In this document: positions 33,202 through 46,024 of the stretch, piece by piece
Layout of the letters: each line of letters starts with the position of its first letter
Position numbering within the stretch: the stretch's first letter is position 1
Assembly: GCA_964059195.1 (NCBI GenBank)
Contig: CAXKWD010000007.1
Coordinates: forward strand, 55,403,620 to 55,467,619
DNA: 64,000 nt
Source of the DNA: Ectobius pallidus
Lineage: Eukaryota; Arthropoda; Insecta; Blattodea; Ectobiidae
Direction of reading: 5' to 3'
The notes under the pieces: model-generated
The model's database searches: none
Told to the model about the DNA's origin: nothing
Seen by the model: only the letters and a program-made list of their open reading frames with translations
Made by a program: the position numbers and the translations under genes

Positions 33202-35673
33202 TTAGCTACTAGTGAGAGTATTAGAGTGTGTGGGTGAAGTCATACGTAGGCATGTTTCAAAAAGTTCATTTTGGTTAACTATGTTTTCGTTAATCAAGTT
33301 ATGTTTATGTTTAAAAATTTCATACATTTCTAGCGTGTTTAGTTTATGGCTTTTGTTCTGTAGGTGTAGTATTTCTAGTGACGAATTTATTGTACTAAGA
33401 GAATGGTTGTTTGAATTTAAATGTTTAGCATAGGCGGATTTTTCTCTATTAAATTTGAAATCACTTACGTGTTCTGCAAATCTTTTCTTGAATGTTCGAC
33501 CTGTTTGTCCGATATACACTAAGTTGCAATCCGTACATTTCAGTTTATAAACACCACATTGTTCAAAGGGATCATTATTATTATTAAGTTTATTTCGTAG
33601 TAATCTTTGGGTATTTTTATTGGCTCTGAAACTGATTTGTATGTTATCGGATTTTAATGGTTTTATTATTTTGTGTATTTTCTGGTCTGTGTAATTGAAA
33701 GTGATATATTTTTTAGAGTTAACTTCCTGTTGTGTGTCTGGTTCTAAACGTGATACTGGGTTTTTACTTCTTAGGATTTGTTTCTTATTCTTATTTAAAA
33801 TATTGAATACAGTGGATTTTTTGTAACCATTATTAATTGCTATTTGTATTATGGTTTGTAGTTCTTTGTTATAGTCTTTTTTATTCATGGGGATATTCAG
33901 TAATCTATGAATTAGATTTCTTATAGCAGCTAATTTTTGATTGTAAGGGTGGTTAGATTTGTTGTTAATAATATTATCTGTAAATGTTGGTTTTCTATAG
34001 ATACTGAAACTTAGACATTTGTTCGTGAATTTTATGCTAATATCAAGATAGTGTAATTCTTTATTCTTGGCTGTTTCAAGGGTGAAATGCAGGTTACTAT
34101 GCATGTTATTAAATTGTTGTAGAATTTGATTAACGTTTTGAGTTTTGCAACATAAAATCAGATCATCTACAAATCTTCCATAGAAAGTTACGTTATTTTG
34201 GATTATTTTATGTATGAGTGTTTCTTCAATTTCTTGTAAAAAGGTTTCGGATAAAATACTGGATAGGGGAGATCCCATAGCTAGTCCATCTGGTTGTTCA
34301 TATAGTTTGCCATTAAATTCGAAATAATTTTGATTCAAAATTGTATTAAGGAAATTTGTTAATTGATCTGCATACTGTGTGCTATCTCCGTTATTAACTA
34401 AACGTTTGTGTATAATTTTGAGTGTTTCTTGGATAGGTACATTTGTATATAGATTTTTGATGTCTAAAGATATAATTGTTTCATCGTTATTAATTTTTAT
34501 GTTTTTTATTTTATTTACTAGGTCAATTGAATTCTTTAGTGTGTAGGTATTTTTTAGTTCTAATTTGTGTTGTAATAGTTTTGCTAGTTTCTTGGAAACT
34601 TTATACGAAGGAGCATTAATGAAGTTAACTATTGGTCTAATTGGTTCACCTTCTTTATGTAATTTAATTTGGGCTTTTAGGTTAGGTGGTTTTGGATGCA
34701 TGGTTAAGCAAGATTTACGTTCATTGTCATTGAGAATGAGATCATTTGTTTTGATGGCTTTTTTAATTTGATTGTAATATTTTTCTGTGGGATCTTTATT
34801 AATTTCGTTTATGTTATTTTCATTGAAGAAATTTAAGGTTTTTGTTATGTAATCGTCTTTATTAATAAGTATGATGGAATTTCCTTTGTCAGCTTTTGTG
34901 TTAATTATATTATTTTGTTTCATTTTTTTATTCAGGTTGGTGATTGTTTTTAACTCTTTGTTTTTATTGTTATGGGTATCTATAGTTGTGTACGCTTTTT
35001 TTAAATTATCAGCTATTTGACTTCTTAGGTTATCTTGTTGTGATAAGTCATATTTAGCTAATGCTGTTTCTGTATCTATTGTGATAGATTTTATTTTTTC
35101 GTTGGTATGTGGAGTCAAGTTGTGTTTGTAACCTAACTCTAATATTGTATTTTCTTCTGGAGTTAGGTTCAGTGATGACAAATTGACGACTCTCGGAAAG
35201 AATTTTGCATTATGGTTAGGGTGTAGTGTACTTCGGTTATGGAATTTGGCTTTGTTGTAATTCTGTTTGGTTAATAGTTTTTCAATTTTCTTGTTTAAGG
35301 TGGCGTATTTCTTGTCAGATTCTGTTTTTAGTTTCATTTGTATTTCATTATTAATCGTTGGCCATTCATTTCTAAAGAGGTGAGCAGCTTCTAGATGTAG
35401 TTTGTATAGTTGTTCATTAATGAAGTTCTTTTTTACATATAATAGTTTTATTTCTCTATTAAGCCAAGTTCTTTGTGCTGTTGTAACAGATTCTATAGCA
35501 CTACATGTCTTGGTATTAGTTTTTATATTGATGTAATTAGGAACTAAATTTTTTTCCTTACATGTTTTGTTGAAGTATATATTAGCAATGGTTTTGTGTA
35601 ATTTTCTACTAGTGTTGGTATATCTATTAAGAATTTTGGCCTGGCTGGCCCATTGAGTATTAATGAATTTCAT
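33202..35673 (-). CDS. PLE RT + GIY-YIG polyprotein (unit 4)
   Basis: Intact 823-aa ORF, same protein as unit 1, directly following a type B unit. Seven T in the diagnostic run and Ala at 535 (type A). Confidence 0.95.
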   Translation of the reverse strand: MKFINTQWASQAKILNRYTNTSRKLHKTIANIYFNKTCKEKNLVPNYINIKTNTKTCSAIESVTTAQRTWLNREIKLLYVKKNFINEQLYKLHLEAAHLFRNEWPTINNEIQMKLKTESDKKYATLNKKIEKLLTKQNYNKAKFHNRSTLHPNHNAKFFPRVVNLSSLNLTPEENTILELGYKHNLTPHTNEKIKSITIDTETALAKYDLSQQDNLRSQIADNLKKAYTTIDTHNNKNKELKTITNLNKKMKQNNIINTKADKGNSIILINKDDYITKTLNFFNENNINEINKDPTEKYYNQIKKAIKTNDLILNDNERKSCLTMHPKPPNLKAQIKLHKEGEPIRPIVNFINAPSYKVSKKLAKLLQHKLELKNTYTLKNSIDLVNKIKNIKINNDETIISLDIKNLYTNVPIQETLKIIHKRLVNNGDSTQYADQLTNFLNTILNQNYFEFNGKLYEQPDGLAMGSPLSSILSETFLQEIEETLIHKIIQNNVTFYGRFVDDLILCCKTQNVNQILQQFNNMHSNLHFTLETAKNKELHYLDISIKFTNKCLSFSIYRKPTFTDNIINNKSNHPYNQKLAAIRNLIHRLLNIPMNKKDYNKELQTIIQIAINNGYKKSTVFNILNKNKKQILRSKNPVSRLEPDTQQEVNSKKYITFNYTDQKIHKIIKPLKSDNIQISFRANKNTQRLLRNKLNNNNDPFEQCGVYKLKCTDCNLVYIGQTGRTFKKRFAEHVSDFKFNREKSAYAKHLNSNNHSLSTINSSLEILHLQNKSHKLNTLEMYEIFKHKHNLINENIVNQNELFETCLRMTSPTHSNTLTSS

Positions 35674-36605
35674 ATCCTCTAGTGCTGATAAATATGAGGA
35701 ATATAAAAGTTTAAGTTTCAGCCTTAAGCACTAGTACAAAATAAGAAACCTAACACGATATTGGAGCTGAAGACGTAGAAAGTATATAGATTTATATTTT
35801 ACTGTTATTTATTGTTTCATAACTGTTTTTGATATACAATATAGTCATAAGGATAAAATTACATTATATCATTGCATATAAAGCTTAGTAGCTTATTTAT
35901 AACTAAATTTTGTTATGCAATATAGTCGTAAACACGTTACATTTACATTAATACATTACATTAATAATAAATAATATTGTTATACAAGTCTATTGTATTG
36001 ATATAATATATGAACATAATTATATCAATATGTCAAGTAATAAAATTTAATATTAAAATCTTACACAATTAATCACATTTAATTGCAGTCAAGTAATAAA
36101 AAAATTTTATATTAAAATCTCACACAATTAGTCACACTTAATTACAGTCAAATAATAAAATTTTCTATTAAAATCTTACACAATTAGCCACATTTAATTA
36201 CAGTCTCATCAAAATATGAGTACAGTAAAATACTTGGTTTTCAAATAACTTATCTTTAAAAATTGTGATATATTACCTACGAAGGTTAATATTTATTGGA
36301 TAATAGATTTTTACTGTTTTTTGTTTATTCTTATACTTTCATATTTCATTGCTTAGTTCAATTATAGTGATGGAATCATAAGCAAATCTATTAAATGGAT
36401 GAACTATAAGGTTGTGATAGAGTTGTTTTTGTAATATCACTACTTCACAATTGAAGATGATTACATATTCAGTATATTTTTTAATTTTAGATAGTCCAAA
36501 TATCTTTATATTGATAAGTAGTAGGTGTAAATTAATACAAGTTTAAGTTGTCTTGAACTGTTGTATTTGTATCTAGTTTTAACTTCGTTCTCAGCTCAAT
36601 ATGAT

Positions 36606-36686
36606 GTGTTGGTTCTTTTAAAAATCCAAAATCTTGAAATGCATTTCGGCATCAGTTATGCCATCATCAGTCGTAATATCCAACAC
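36606..36686 (-). ncRNA. hammerhead-like motif (unit 5)
   Basis: Unchanged copy; the gap starts further right, inside the ORF. Confidence 0.65.
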
Positions 36687-36927
36687 TAAAATTAAAAAAG
36701 TTTATTAACAAGTTTAGAAAAGTAGATCACATGTATGCCTTATTAGATGGAATAATAAAACTGTAGTTATTAAAATATTCTGTGTAGTGTTAAATAATGC
36801 AGAGGTGATGTTATTGCTGTAATTATTGATATCTAGAATTTAATTAGTGTTTATCTATTCTTAACTGTTTTGAAATTTTACTTACGTTATTGTGGAACTG
36901 TTGAGGTGTGCTCTATGAGTAAGCAGT

Positions 36928-37522
36928 TTAGCTACTAGTGAGAGTATTAGAGTGTGTGGGTGAAGTCATACGTAGGCATGTTTCAAAAAGTTCATTTTGG
37001 TTAACTATGTTTTCGTTAATCAAGTTATGTTTATGTTTAAAAATTTCATACATTTCTAGCGTGTTTAGTTTATGGCTTTTGTTCTGTAGGTGTAGTATTT
37101 CTAGTGACGAATTTATTGTACTAAGAGAATGGTTGTTTGAATTTAAATGTTTAGCATAGGCGGATTTTTCTCTATTAAATTTGAAATCACTTACGTGTTC
37201 TGCAAATCTTTTCTTGAATGTTCGACCTGTTTGTCCGATATACACTAAGTTGCAATCCGTACATTTCAGTTTATAAACACCACATTGTTCAAAGGGATCA
37301 TTATTATTATTAAGTTTATTTCGTAGTAATCTTTGGGTATTTTTATTGGCTCTGAAACTGATTTGTATGTTATCGGATTTTAATGGTTTTATTATTTTGT
37401 GTATTTTCTGGTCTGTGTAATTGAAAGTGATATATTTTTTAGAGTTAACTTCCTGTTGTGTGTCTGGTTCTAAACGTGATACTGGGTTTTTACTTCTTAG
37501 GATTTGTTTCTTATTCTTATTT
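36928..37522 (-). CDS. PLE polyprotein C-terminal part, cut by the assembly gap (unit 5)
   Basis: Only the last ~198 codons remain, up to the N-run. They cover the end of the linker and the whole GIY-YIG domain, with no change from unit 1. The diagnostic type A/B sites (residue 535 and the T-run) are inside the gap, so the type cannot be called. The true coding region continues to the right into missing sequence. Confidence 0.9.
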
Positions 37523-37722
37523 NNNNNNNNNNNNNNNNNNNNNNNNNNNNNNNNNNNNNNNNNNNNNNNNNNNNNNNNNNNNNNNNNNNNNNNNNNNNNN
37601 NNNNNNNNNNNNNNNNNNNNNNNNNNNNNNNNNNNNNNNNNNNNNNNNNNNNNNNNNNNNNNNNNNNNNNNNNNNNNNNNNNNNNNNNNNNNNNNNNNNN
37701 NNNNNNNNNNNNNNNNNNNNNN
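37523..37722. other. assembly gap of 200 N inside the PLE array
   Basis: Exactly 200 N. Left of the gap the sequence is 595 bases into the ORF counted from its stop side. Right of the gap it is in a spacer, 849 bases left of the next ORF end. To keep the 3726-bp phase, at least ~2282 bases, plus any whole number of units, must be missing. 200 is therefore a placeholder length. Confidence 0.95.
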
Positions 37723-38249
37723 TTAATTGCAGTCAAGTAATAAAAAAATTTTATATTAAAATCTCACACAATTAGTCACACTTAATTACAGTCAAATAAT
37801 AAAATTTTCTATTAAAATCTTACACAATTAGCCACATTTAATTACAGTCTCATCAAAATATGAGTACAGTAAAATACTTGGTTTTCAAATAACTTATCTT
37901 TAAAAATTGTGATATATTACCTACGAAGGTTAATATTTATTGGATAATAGATTTTTACTGTTTTTTGTTTATTCTTATACTTTCATATTTCATTGCTTAG
38001 TTCAATTATAGTGATGGAATCATAAGCAAATCTATTAAATGGATGAACTATAAGGTTGTGATAGAGTTGTTTTTGTAATATCACTACTTCACAATTGAAG
38101 ATGATTACATATTCAGTATATTTTTTAATTTTAGATAGTCCAAATATCTTTATATTGATAAGTAGTAGGTGTAAATTAATACAAGTTTAAGTTGTCTTGA
38201 ACTGTTGTATTTGTATCTAGTTTTAACTTCGTTCTCAGCTCAATATGAT

Positions 38250-38330
38250 GTGTTGGTTCTTTTAAAAATCCAAAATCTTGAAATGCATTTCGGCATCAGT
38301 TATGCCATCATCAGTCGTAATATCCAACAC
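38250..38330 (-). ncRNA. hammerhead-like motif (unit 6)
   Basis: Unchanged copy, in the partial spacer right of the gap. Confidence 0.65.
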
Positions 38331-38571
38331 TAAAATTAAAAAAGTTTATTAACAAGTTTAGAAAAGTAGATCACATGTATGCCTTATTAGATGGAATAAT
38401 AAAACTGTAGTTATTAAAATATTCTGTGTAGTGTTAAATAATGCAGAGGTGATGTTATTGCTGTAATTATTGATATCTAGAATTTAATTAGTGTTTATCT
38501 ATTCTTAACTGTTTTGAAATTTTACTTACGTTATTGTGGAACTGTTGAGGTGTGCTCTATGAGTAAGCAGT

Positions 38572-41043
38572 TTAGCTACTAGTGAGAGTATTAGAGTGTG
38601 TGGGTGAAGTCATACGTAGGCATGTTTCAAAAAGTTCATTTTGGTTAACTATGTTTTCGTTAATCAAGTTATGTTTATGTTTAAAAATTTCATACATTTC
38701 TAGCGTGTTTAGTTTATGGCTTTTGTTCTGTAGGTGTAGTATTTCTAGTGACGAATTTATTGTACTAAGAGAATGGTTGTTTGAATTTAAATGTTTAGCA
38801 TAGGCGGATTTTTCTCTATTAAATTTGAAATCACTTACGTGTTCTGCAAATCTTTTCTTGAATGTTCGACCTGTTTGTCCGATATACACTAAGTTGCAAT
38901 CCGTACATTTCAGTTTATAAACACCACATTGTTCAAAGGGATCATTATTATTATTAAGTTTATTTCGTAGTAATCTTTGGGTATTTTTATTGGCTCTGAA
39001 ACTGATTTGTATGTTATCGGATTTTAATGGTTTTATTATTTTGTGTATTTTCTGGTCTGTGTAATTGAAAGTGATATATTTTTTAGAGTTAACTTCCTGT
39101 TGTGTGTCTGGTTCTAAACGTGATACTGGGTTTTTACTTCTTAGGATTTGTTTCTTATTCTTATTTAAAATATTGAATACAGTGGATTTTTTGTAACCAT
39201 TATTAATTGCTATTTGTATTATGGTTTGTAGTTCTTTGTTATAGTCTTTTTTATTCATGGGGATATTCAGTAATCTATGAATTAGATTTCTTATAGCAGC
39301 TAATTTTTGATTGTAAGGGTGGTTAGATTTGTTGTTAATAATATTATCTGTAAATGTTGGTTTTCTATAGATACTGAAACTTAGACATTTGTTCGTGAAT
39401 TTTATGCTAATATCAAGATAGTGTAATTCTTTATTCTTGGCTGTTTCAAGGGTGAAATGCAGGTTACTATGCATGTTATTAAATTGTTGTAGAATTTGAT
39501 TAACGTTTTGAGTTTTGCAACATAAAATCAGATCATCTACAAATCTTCCATAGAAAGTTACGTTATTTTGGATTATTTTATGTATGAGTGTTTCTTCAAT
39601 TTCTTGTAAAAAGGTTTCGGATAAAATACTGGATAGGGGAGATCCCATAGCTAGTCCATCTGGTTGTTCATATAGTTTGCCATTAAATTCGAAATAATTT
39701 TGATTCAAAATTGTATTAAGGAAATTTGTTAATTGATCTGCATACTGTGTGCTATCTCCGTTATTAACTAAACGTTTGTGTATAATTTTGAGTGTTTCTT
39801 GGATAGGTACATTTGTATATAGATTTTTGATGTCTAAAGATATAATTGTTTCATCGTTATTAATTTTTATGTTTTTTATTTTATTTACTAGGTCAATTGA
39901 ATTCTTTAGTGTGTAGGTATTTTTTAGTTCTAATTTGTGTTGTAATAGTTTTGCTAGTTTCTTGGAAACTTTATACGAAGGAGCATTAATGAAGTTAACT
40001 ATTGGTCTAATTGGTTCACCTTCTTTATGTAATTTAATTTGGGCTTTTAGGTTAGGTGGTTTTGGATGCATGGTTAAGCAAGATTTACGTTCATTGTCAT
40101 TGAGAATGAGATCATTTGTTTTGATGGCTTTTTTAATTTGATTGTAATATTTTTCTGTGGGATCTTTATTAATTTCGTTTATGTTATTTTCATTGAAGAA
40201 ATTTAAGGTTTTTGTTATGTAATCGTCTTTATTAATAAGTATGATGGAATTTCCTTTGTCAGCTTTTGTGTTAATTATATTATTTTGTTTCATTTTTTTA
40301 TTCAGGTTGGTGATTGTTTTTAACTCTTTGTTTTTATTGTTATGGGTATCTATAGTTGTGTACGCTTTTTTTAAATTATCAGCTATTTGACTTCTTAGGT
40401 TATCTTGTTGTGATAAGTCATATTTAGCTAATGCTGTTTCTGTATCTATTGTGATAGATTTTATTTTTTCGTTGGTATGTGGAGTCAAGTTGTGTTTGTA
40501 ACCTAACTCTAATATTGTATTTTCTTCTGGAGTTAGGTTCAGTGATGACAAATTGACGACTCTCGGAAAGAATTTTGCATTATGGTTAGGGTGTAGTGTA
40601 CTTCGGTTATGGAATTTGGCTTTGTTGTAATTCTGTTTGGTTAATAGTTTTTCAATTTTCTTGTTTAAGGTGGCGTATTTCTTGTCAGATTCTGTTTTTA
40701 GTTTCATTTGTATTTCATTATTAATCGTTGGCCATTCATTTCTAAAGAGGTGAGCAGCTTCTAGATGTAGTTTGTATAGTTGTTCATTAATGAAGTTCTT
40801 TTTTACATATAATAGTTTTATTTCTCTATTAAGCCAAGTTCTTTGTGCTGTTGTAACAGATTCTATAGCACTACATGTCTTGGTATTAGTTTTTATATTG
40901 ATGTAATTAGGAACTAAATTTTTTTCCTTACATGTTTTGTTGAAGTATATATTAGCAATGGTTTTGTGTAATTTTCTACTAGTGTTGGTATATCTATTAA
41001 GAATTTTGGCCTGGCTGGCCCATTGAGTATTAATGAATTTCAT
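38572..41043 (-). CDS. PLE RT + GIY-YIG polyprotein (unit 6)
   Basis: Intact type A ORF, same protein as unit 1, first complete ORF right of the gap. Only the right-hand ~850 bases of its left spacer are present; the unit edge is in the gap. Confidence 0.95.
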   Translation of the reverse strand: MKFINTQWASQAKILNRYTNTSRKLHKTIANIYFNKTCKEKNLVPNYINIKTNTKTCSAIESVTTAQRTWLNREIKLLYVKKNFINEQLYKLHLEAAHLFRNEWPTINNEIQMKLKTESDKKYATLNKKIEKLLTKQNYNKAKFHNRSTLHPNHNAKFFPRVVNLSSLNLTPEENTILELGYKHNLTPHTNEKIKSITIDTETALAKYDLSQQDNLRSQIADNLKKAYTTIDTHNNKNKELKTITNLNKKMKQNNIINTKADKGNSIILINKDDYITKTLNFFNENNINEINKDPTEKYYNQIKKAIKTNDLILNDNERKSCLTMHPKPPNLKAQIKLHKEGEPIRPIVNFINAPSYKVSKKLAKLLQHKLELKNTYTLKNSIDLVNKIKNIKINNDETIISLDIKNLYTNVPIQETLKIIHKRLVNNGDSTQYADQLTNFLNTILNQNYFEFNGKLYEQPDGLAMGSPLSSILSETFLQEIEETLIHKIIQNNVTFYGRFVDDLILCCKTQNVNQILQQFNNMHSNLHFTLETAKNKELHYLDISIKFTNKCLSFSIYRKPTFTDNIINNKSNHPYNQKLAAIRNLIHRLLNIPMNKKDYNKELQTIIQIAINNGYKKSTVFNILNKNKKQILRSKNPVSRLEPDTQQEVNSKKYITFNYTDQKIHKIIKPLKSDNIQISFRANKNTQRLLRNKLNNNNDPFEQCGVYKLKCTDCNLVYIGQTGRTFKKRFAEHVSDFKFNREKSAYAKHLNSNNHSLSTINSSLEILHLQNKSHKLNTLEMYEIFKHKHNLINENIVNQNELFETCLRMTSPTHSNTLTSS

Positions 41044-41975
41044 ATCCTCTAGTGCTGATAAATATGAGGAATATAAAAGTTTAAGTTTCAGCCTTAAGCA
41101 CTAGTACAAAATAAGAAACCTAACACGATATTGGAGCTGAAGACGTAGAAAGTATATAGATTTATATTTTACTGTTATTTATTGTTTCATAACTGTTTTT
41201 GATATACAATATAGTCATAAGGATAAAATTACATTATATCATTGCATATAAAGCTTAGTAGCTTATTTATAACTAAATTTTGTTATGCAATATAGTCGTA
41301 AACACGTTACATTTACATTAATACATTACATTAATAATAAATAATATTGTTATACAAGTCTATTGTATTGATATAATATATGAACATAATTATATCAATA
41401 TGTCAAGTAATAAAATTTAATATTAAAATCTTACACAATTAATCACATTTAATTGCAGTCAAGTAATAAAAAAATTTTATATTAAAATCTCACACAATTA
41501 GTCACACTTAATTACAGTCAAATAATAAAATTTTCTATTAAAATCTTACACAATTAGCCACATTTAATTACAGTCTCATCAAAATATGAGTACAGTAAAA
41601 TACTTGGTTTTCAAATAACTTATCTTTAAAAATTGTGATATATTACCTACGAAGGTTAATATTTATTGGATAATAGATTTTTACTGTTTTTTGTTTATTC
41701 TTATACTTTCATATTTCATTGCTTAGTTCAATTATAGTGATGGAATCATAAGCAAATCTATTAAATGGATGAACTATAAGGTTGTGATAGAGTTGTTTTT
41801 GTAATATCACTACTTCACAATTGAAGATGATTACATATTCAGTATATTTTTTAATTTTAGATAGTCCAAATATCTTTATATTGATAAGTAGTAGGTGTAA
41901 ATTAATACAAGTTTAAGTTGTCTTGAACTGTTGTATTTGTATCTAGTTTTAACTTCGTTCTCAGCTCAATATGAT

Positions 41976-42056
41976 GTGTTGGTTCTTTTAAAAATCCAAA
42001 ATCTTGAAATGCATTTCGGCATCAGTTATGCCATCATCAGTCGTAATATCCAACAC
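41976..42056 (-). ncRNA. hammerhead-like motif (unit 7)
   Basis: Unchanged copy. Confidence 0.65.
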
Positions 42057-42297
42057 TAAAATTAAAAAAGTTTATTAACAAGTTTAGAAAAGTAGATCAC
42101 ATGTATGCCTTATTAGATGGAATAATAAAACTGTAGTTATTAAAATATTCTGTGTAGTGTTAAATAATGCAGAGGTGATGTTATTGCTGTAATTATTGAT
42201 ATCTAGAATTTAATTAGTGTTTATCTATTCTTAACTGTTTTGAAATTTTACTTACGTTATTGTGGAACTGTTGAGGTGTGCTCTATGAGTAAGCAGT

Positions 42298-44770
42298 TTA
42301 GCTACTAGTGAGAGTATTAGAGTGTGTGGGTGAAGTCATACGTAGGCATGTTTCAAAAAGTTCATTTTGGTTAACTATGTTTTCGTTAATCAAGTTATGT
42401 TTATGTTTAAAAATTTCATACATTTCTAGCGTGTTTAGTTTATGGCTTTTGTTCTGTAGGTGTAGTATTTCTAGTGACGAATTTATTGTACTAAGAGAAT
42501 GGTTGTTTGAATTTAAATGTTTAGCATAGGCGGATTTTTCTCTATTAAATTTGAAATCACTTACGTGTTCTGCAAATCTTTTCTTGAATGTTCGACCTGT
42601 TTGTCCGATATACACTAAGTTGCAATCCGTACATTTCAGTTTATAAACACCACATTGTTCAAAGGGATCATTATTATTATTAAGTTTATTTCGTAGTAAT
42701 CTTTGGGTATTTTTATTGGCTCTGAAACTGATTTGTATGTTATCGGATTTTAATGGTTTTATTATTTTGTGTATTTTCTGGTCTGTGTAATTGAAAGTGA
42801 TATATTTTTTAGAGTTAACTTCCTGTTGTGTGTCTGGTTCTAAACGTGATACTGGGTTTTTACTTCTTAGGATTTGTTTCTTATTCTTATTTAAAATATT
42901 GAATACAGTGGATTTTTTGTAACCATTATTAATTGCTATTTGTATTATGGTTTGTAGTTCTTTGTTATAGTCTTTTTTATTCATGGGGATATTCAGTAAT
43001 CTATGAATTAGATTTCTTATAGCAGCTAATTTTTGATTGTAAGGGTGGTTAGATTTGTTGTTAATAATATTATCTGTAAATGTTGGTTTTCTATAGATAC
43101 TGAAACTTAGACATTTGTTCGTGAATTTTATGCTAATATCAAGATAGTGTAATTCTTTATTCTTGGTTGTTTCAAGGGTGAAATGCAGGTTACTATGCAT
43201 GTTATTAAATTGTTGTAGAATTTGATTAACGTTTTGAGTTTTGCAACATAAAATCAGATCATCTACAAATCTTCCATAGAAAGTTACGTTATTTTGGATT
43301 ATTTTATGTATGAGTGTTTCTTCAATTTCTTGTAAAAAGGTTTCGGATAAAATACTGGATAGGGGAGATCCCATAGCTAGTCCATCTGGTTGTTCATATA
43401 GTTTGCCATTAAATTCGAAATAATTTTGATTCAAAATTGTATTAAGGAAATTTGTTAATTGATCTGCATACTGTGTGCTATCTCCGTTATTAACTAAACG
43501 TTTGTGTATAATTTTGAGTGTTTCTTGGATAGGTACATTTGTATATAGATTTTTGATGTCTAAAGATATAATTGTTTCATCGTTATTAATTTTTATGTTT
43601 TTTATTTTATTTACTAGGTCAATTGAATTCTTTAGTGTGTAGGTATTTTTTAGTTCTAATTTGTGTTGTAATAGTTTTGCTAGTTTCTTGGAAACTTTAT
43701 ACGAAGGAGCATTAATGAAGTTAACTATTGGTCTAATTGGTTCACCTTCTTTATGTAATTTAATTTGGGCTTTTAGGTTAGGTGGTTTTGGATGCATGGT
43801 TAAGCAAGATTTACGTTCATTGTCATTGAGAATGAGATCATTTGTTTTGATGGCTTTTTTAATTTGATTGTAATATTTTTCTGTGGGATCTTTATTAATT
43901 TCGTTTATGTTATTTTCATTGAAGAAATTTAAGGTTTTTGTTATGTAATCGTCTTTATTAATAAGTATGATGGAATTTCCTTTGTCAGCTTTTGTGTTAA
44001 TTATATTATTTTGTTTCATTTTTTTATTCAGGTTGGTGATTGTTTTTAACTCTTTGTTTTTATTGTTATGGGTATCTATAGTTGTGTACGCTTTTTTTAA
44101 ATTATCAGCTATTTGACTTCTTAGGTTATCTTGTTGTGATAAGTCATATTTAGCTAATGCTGTTTCTGTATCTATTGTGATAGATTTTATTTTTTCGTTG
44201 GTATGTGGAGTCAAGTTGTGTTTGTAACCTAACTCTAATATTGTATTTTCTTCTGGAGTTAGGTTCAGTGATGACAAATTGACGACTCTCGGAAAGAATT
44301 TTGCATTATGGTTAGGGTGTAGTGTACTTCGGTTATGGAATTTGGCTTTGTTGTAATTCTGTTTGGTTAATAGTTTTTCAATTTTCTTGTTTAAGGTGGC
44401 GTATTTCTTGTCAGATTCTGTTTTTAGTTTCATTTGTATTTCATTATTAATCGTTGGCCATTCATTTCTAAAGAGGTGAGCAGCTTCTAGATGTAGTTTG
44501 TATAGTTGTTCATTAATGAAGTTCTTTTTTACATATAATAGTTTTATTTCTCTATTAAGCCAAGTTCTTTGTGCTGTTGTAACAGATTCTATAGCACTAC
44601 ATGTCTTGGTATTAGTTTTTATATTGATGTAATTAGGAACTAAATTTTTTTTCCTTACATGTTTTGTTGAAGTATATATTAGCAATGGTTTTGTGTAATT
44701 TTCTACTAGTGTTGGTATATCTATTAAGAATTTTGGCCTGGCTGGCCCATTGAGTATTAATGAATTTCAT
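42298..44770 (-). pseudogene. PLE polyprotein with N-terminal frameshift (unit 7, type B)
   Basis: Carries the eight-T run (near 44645-44652) and A535T, as in units 3 and 9. RT and nuclease motifs are intact downstream. Confidence 0.85.
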
Positions 44771-45702
44771 ATCCTCTAGTGCTGATAAATATGAGGAATA
44801 TAAAAGTTTAAGTTTCAGCCTTAAGCACTAGTACAAAATAAGAAACCTAACACGATATTGGAGCTGAAGACGTAGAAAGTATATAGATTTATATTTTACT
44901 GTTATTTATTGTTTCATAACTGTTTTTGATATACAATATAGTCATAAGGATAAAATTACATTATATCATTGCATATAAAGCTTAGTAGCTTATTTATAAC
45001 TAAATTTTGTTATGCAATATAGTCGTAAACACGTTACATTTACATTAATACATTACATTAATAATAAATAATATTGTTATACAAGTCTATTGTATTGATA
45101 TAATATATGAACATAATTATATCAATATGTCAAGTAATAAAATTTAATATTAAAATCTTACACAATTAATCACATTTAATTGCAGTCAAGTAATAAAAAA
45201 ATTTTATATTAAAATCTCACACAATTAGTCACACTTAATTACAGTCAAATAATAAAATTTTCTATTAAAATCTTACACAATTAGCCACATTTAATTACAG
45301 TCTCATCAAAATATGAGTACAGTAAAATACTTGGTTTTCAAATAACTTATCTTTAAAAATTGTGATATATTACCTACGAAGGTTAATATTTATTGGATAA
45401 TAGATTTTTACTGTTTTTTGTTTATTCTTATACTTTCATATTTCATTGCTTAGTTCAATTATAGTGATGGAATCATAAGCAAATCTATTAAATGGATGAA
45501 CTATAAGGTTGTGATAGAGTTGTTTTTGTAATATCACTACTTCACAATTGAAGATGATTACATATTCAGTATATTTTTTAATTTTAGATAGTCCAAATAT
45601 CTTTATATTGATAAGTAGTAGGTGTAAATTAATACAAGTTTAAGTTGTCTTGAACTGTTGTATTTGTATCTAGTTTTAACTTCGTTCTCAGCTCAATATG
45701 AT

Positions 45703-45783
45703 GTGTTGGTTCTTTTAAAAATCCAAAATCTTGAAATGCATTTCGGCATCAGTTATGCCATCATCAGTCGTAATATCCAACAC
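45703..45783 (-). ncRNA. hammerhead-like motif (unit 8)
   Basis: Unchanged copy. Confidence 0.65.
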
Positions 45784-46024
45784 TAAAATTAAAAAAGTTT
45801 ATTAACAAGTTTAGAAAAGTAGATCACATGTATGCCTTATTAGATGGAATAATAAAACTGTAGTTATTAAAATATTCTGTGTAGTGTTAAATAATGCAGA
45901 GGTGATGTTATTGCTGTAATTATTGATATCTAGAATTTAATTAGTGTTTATCTATTCTTAACTGTTTTGAAATTTTACTTACGTTATTGTGGAACTGTTG
46001 AGGTGTGCTCTATGAGTAAGCAGT

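Noticed and set aside
37421..37775. ORFs on both strands running through the N stretch
   Set aside because: They are open only because unknown bases contain no stop codons.
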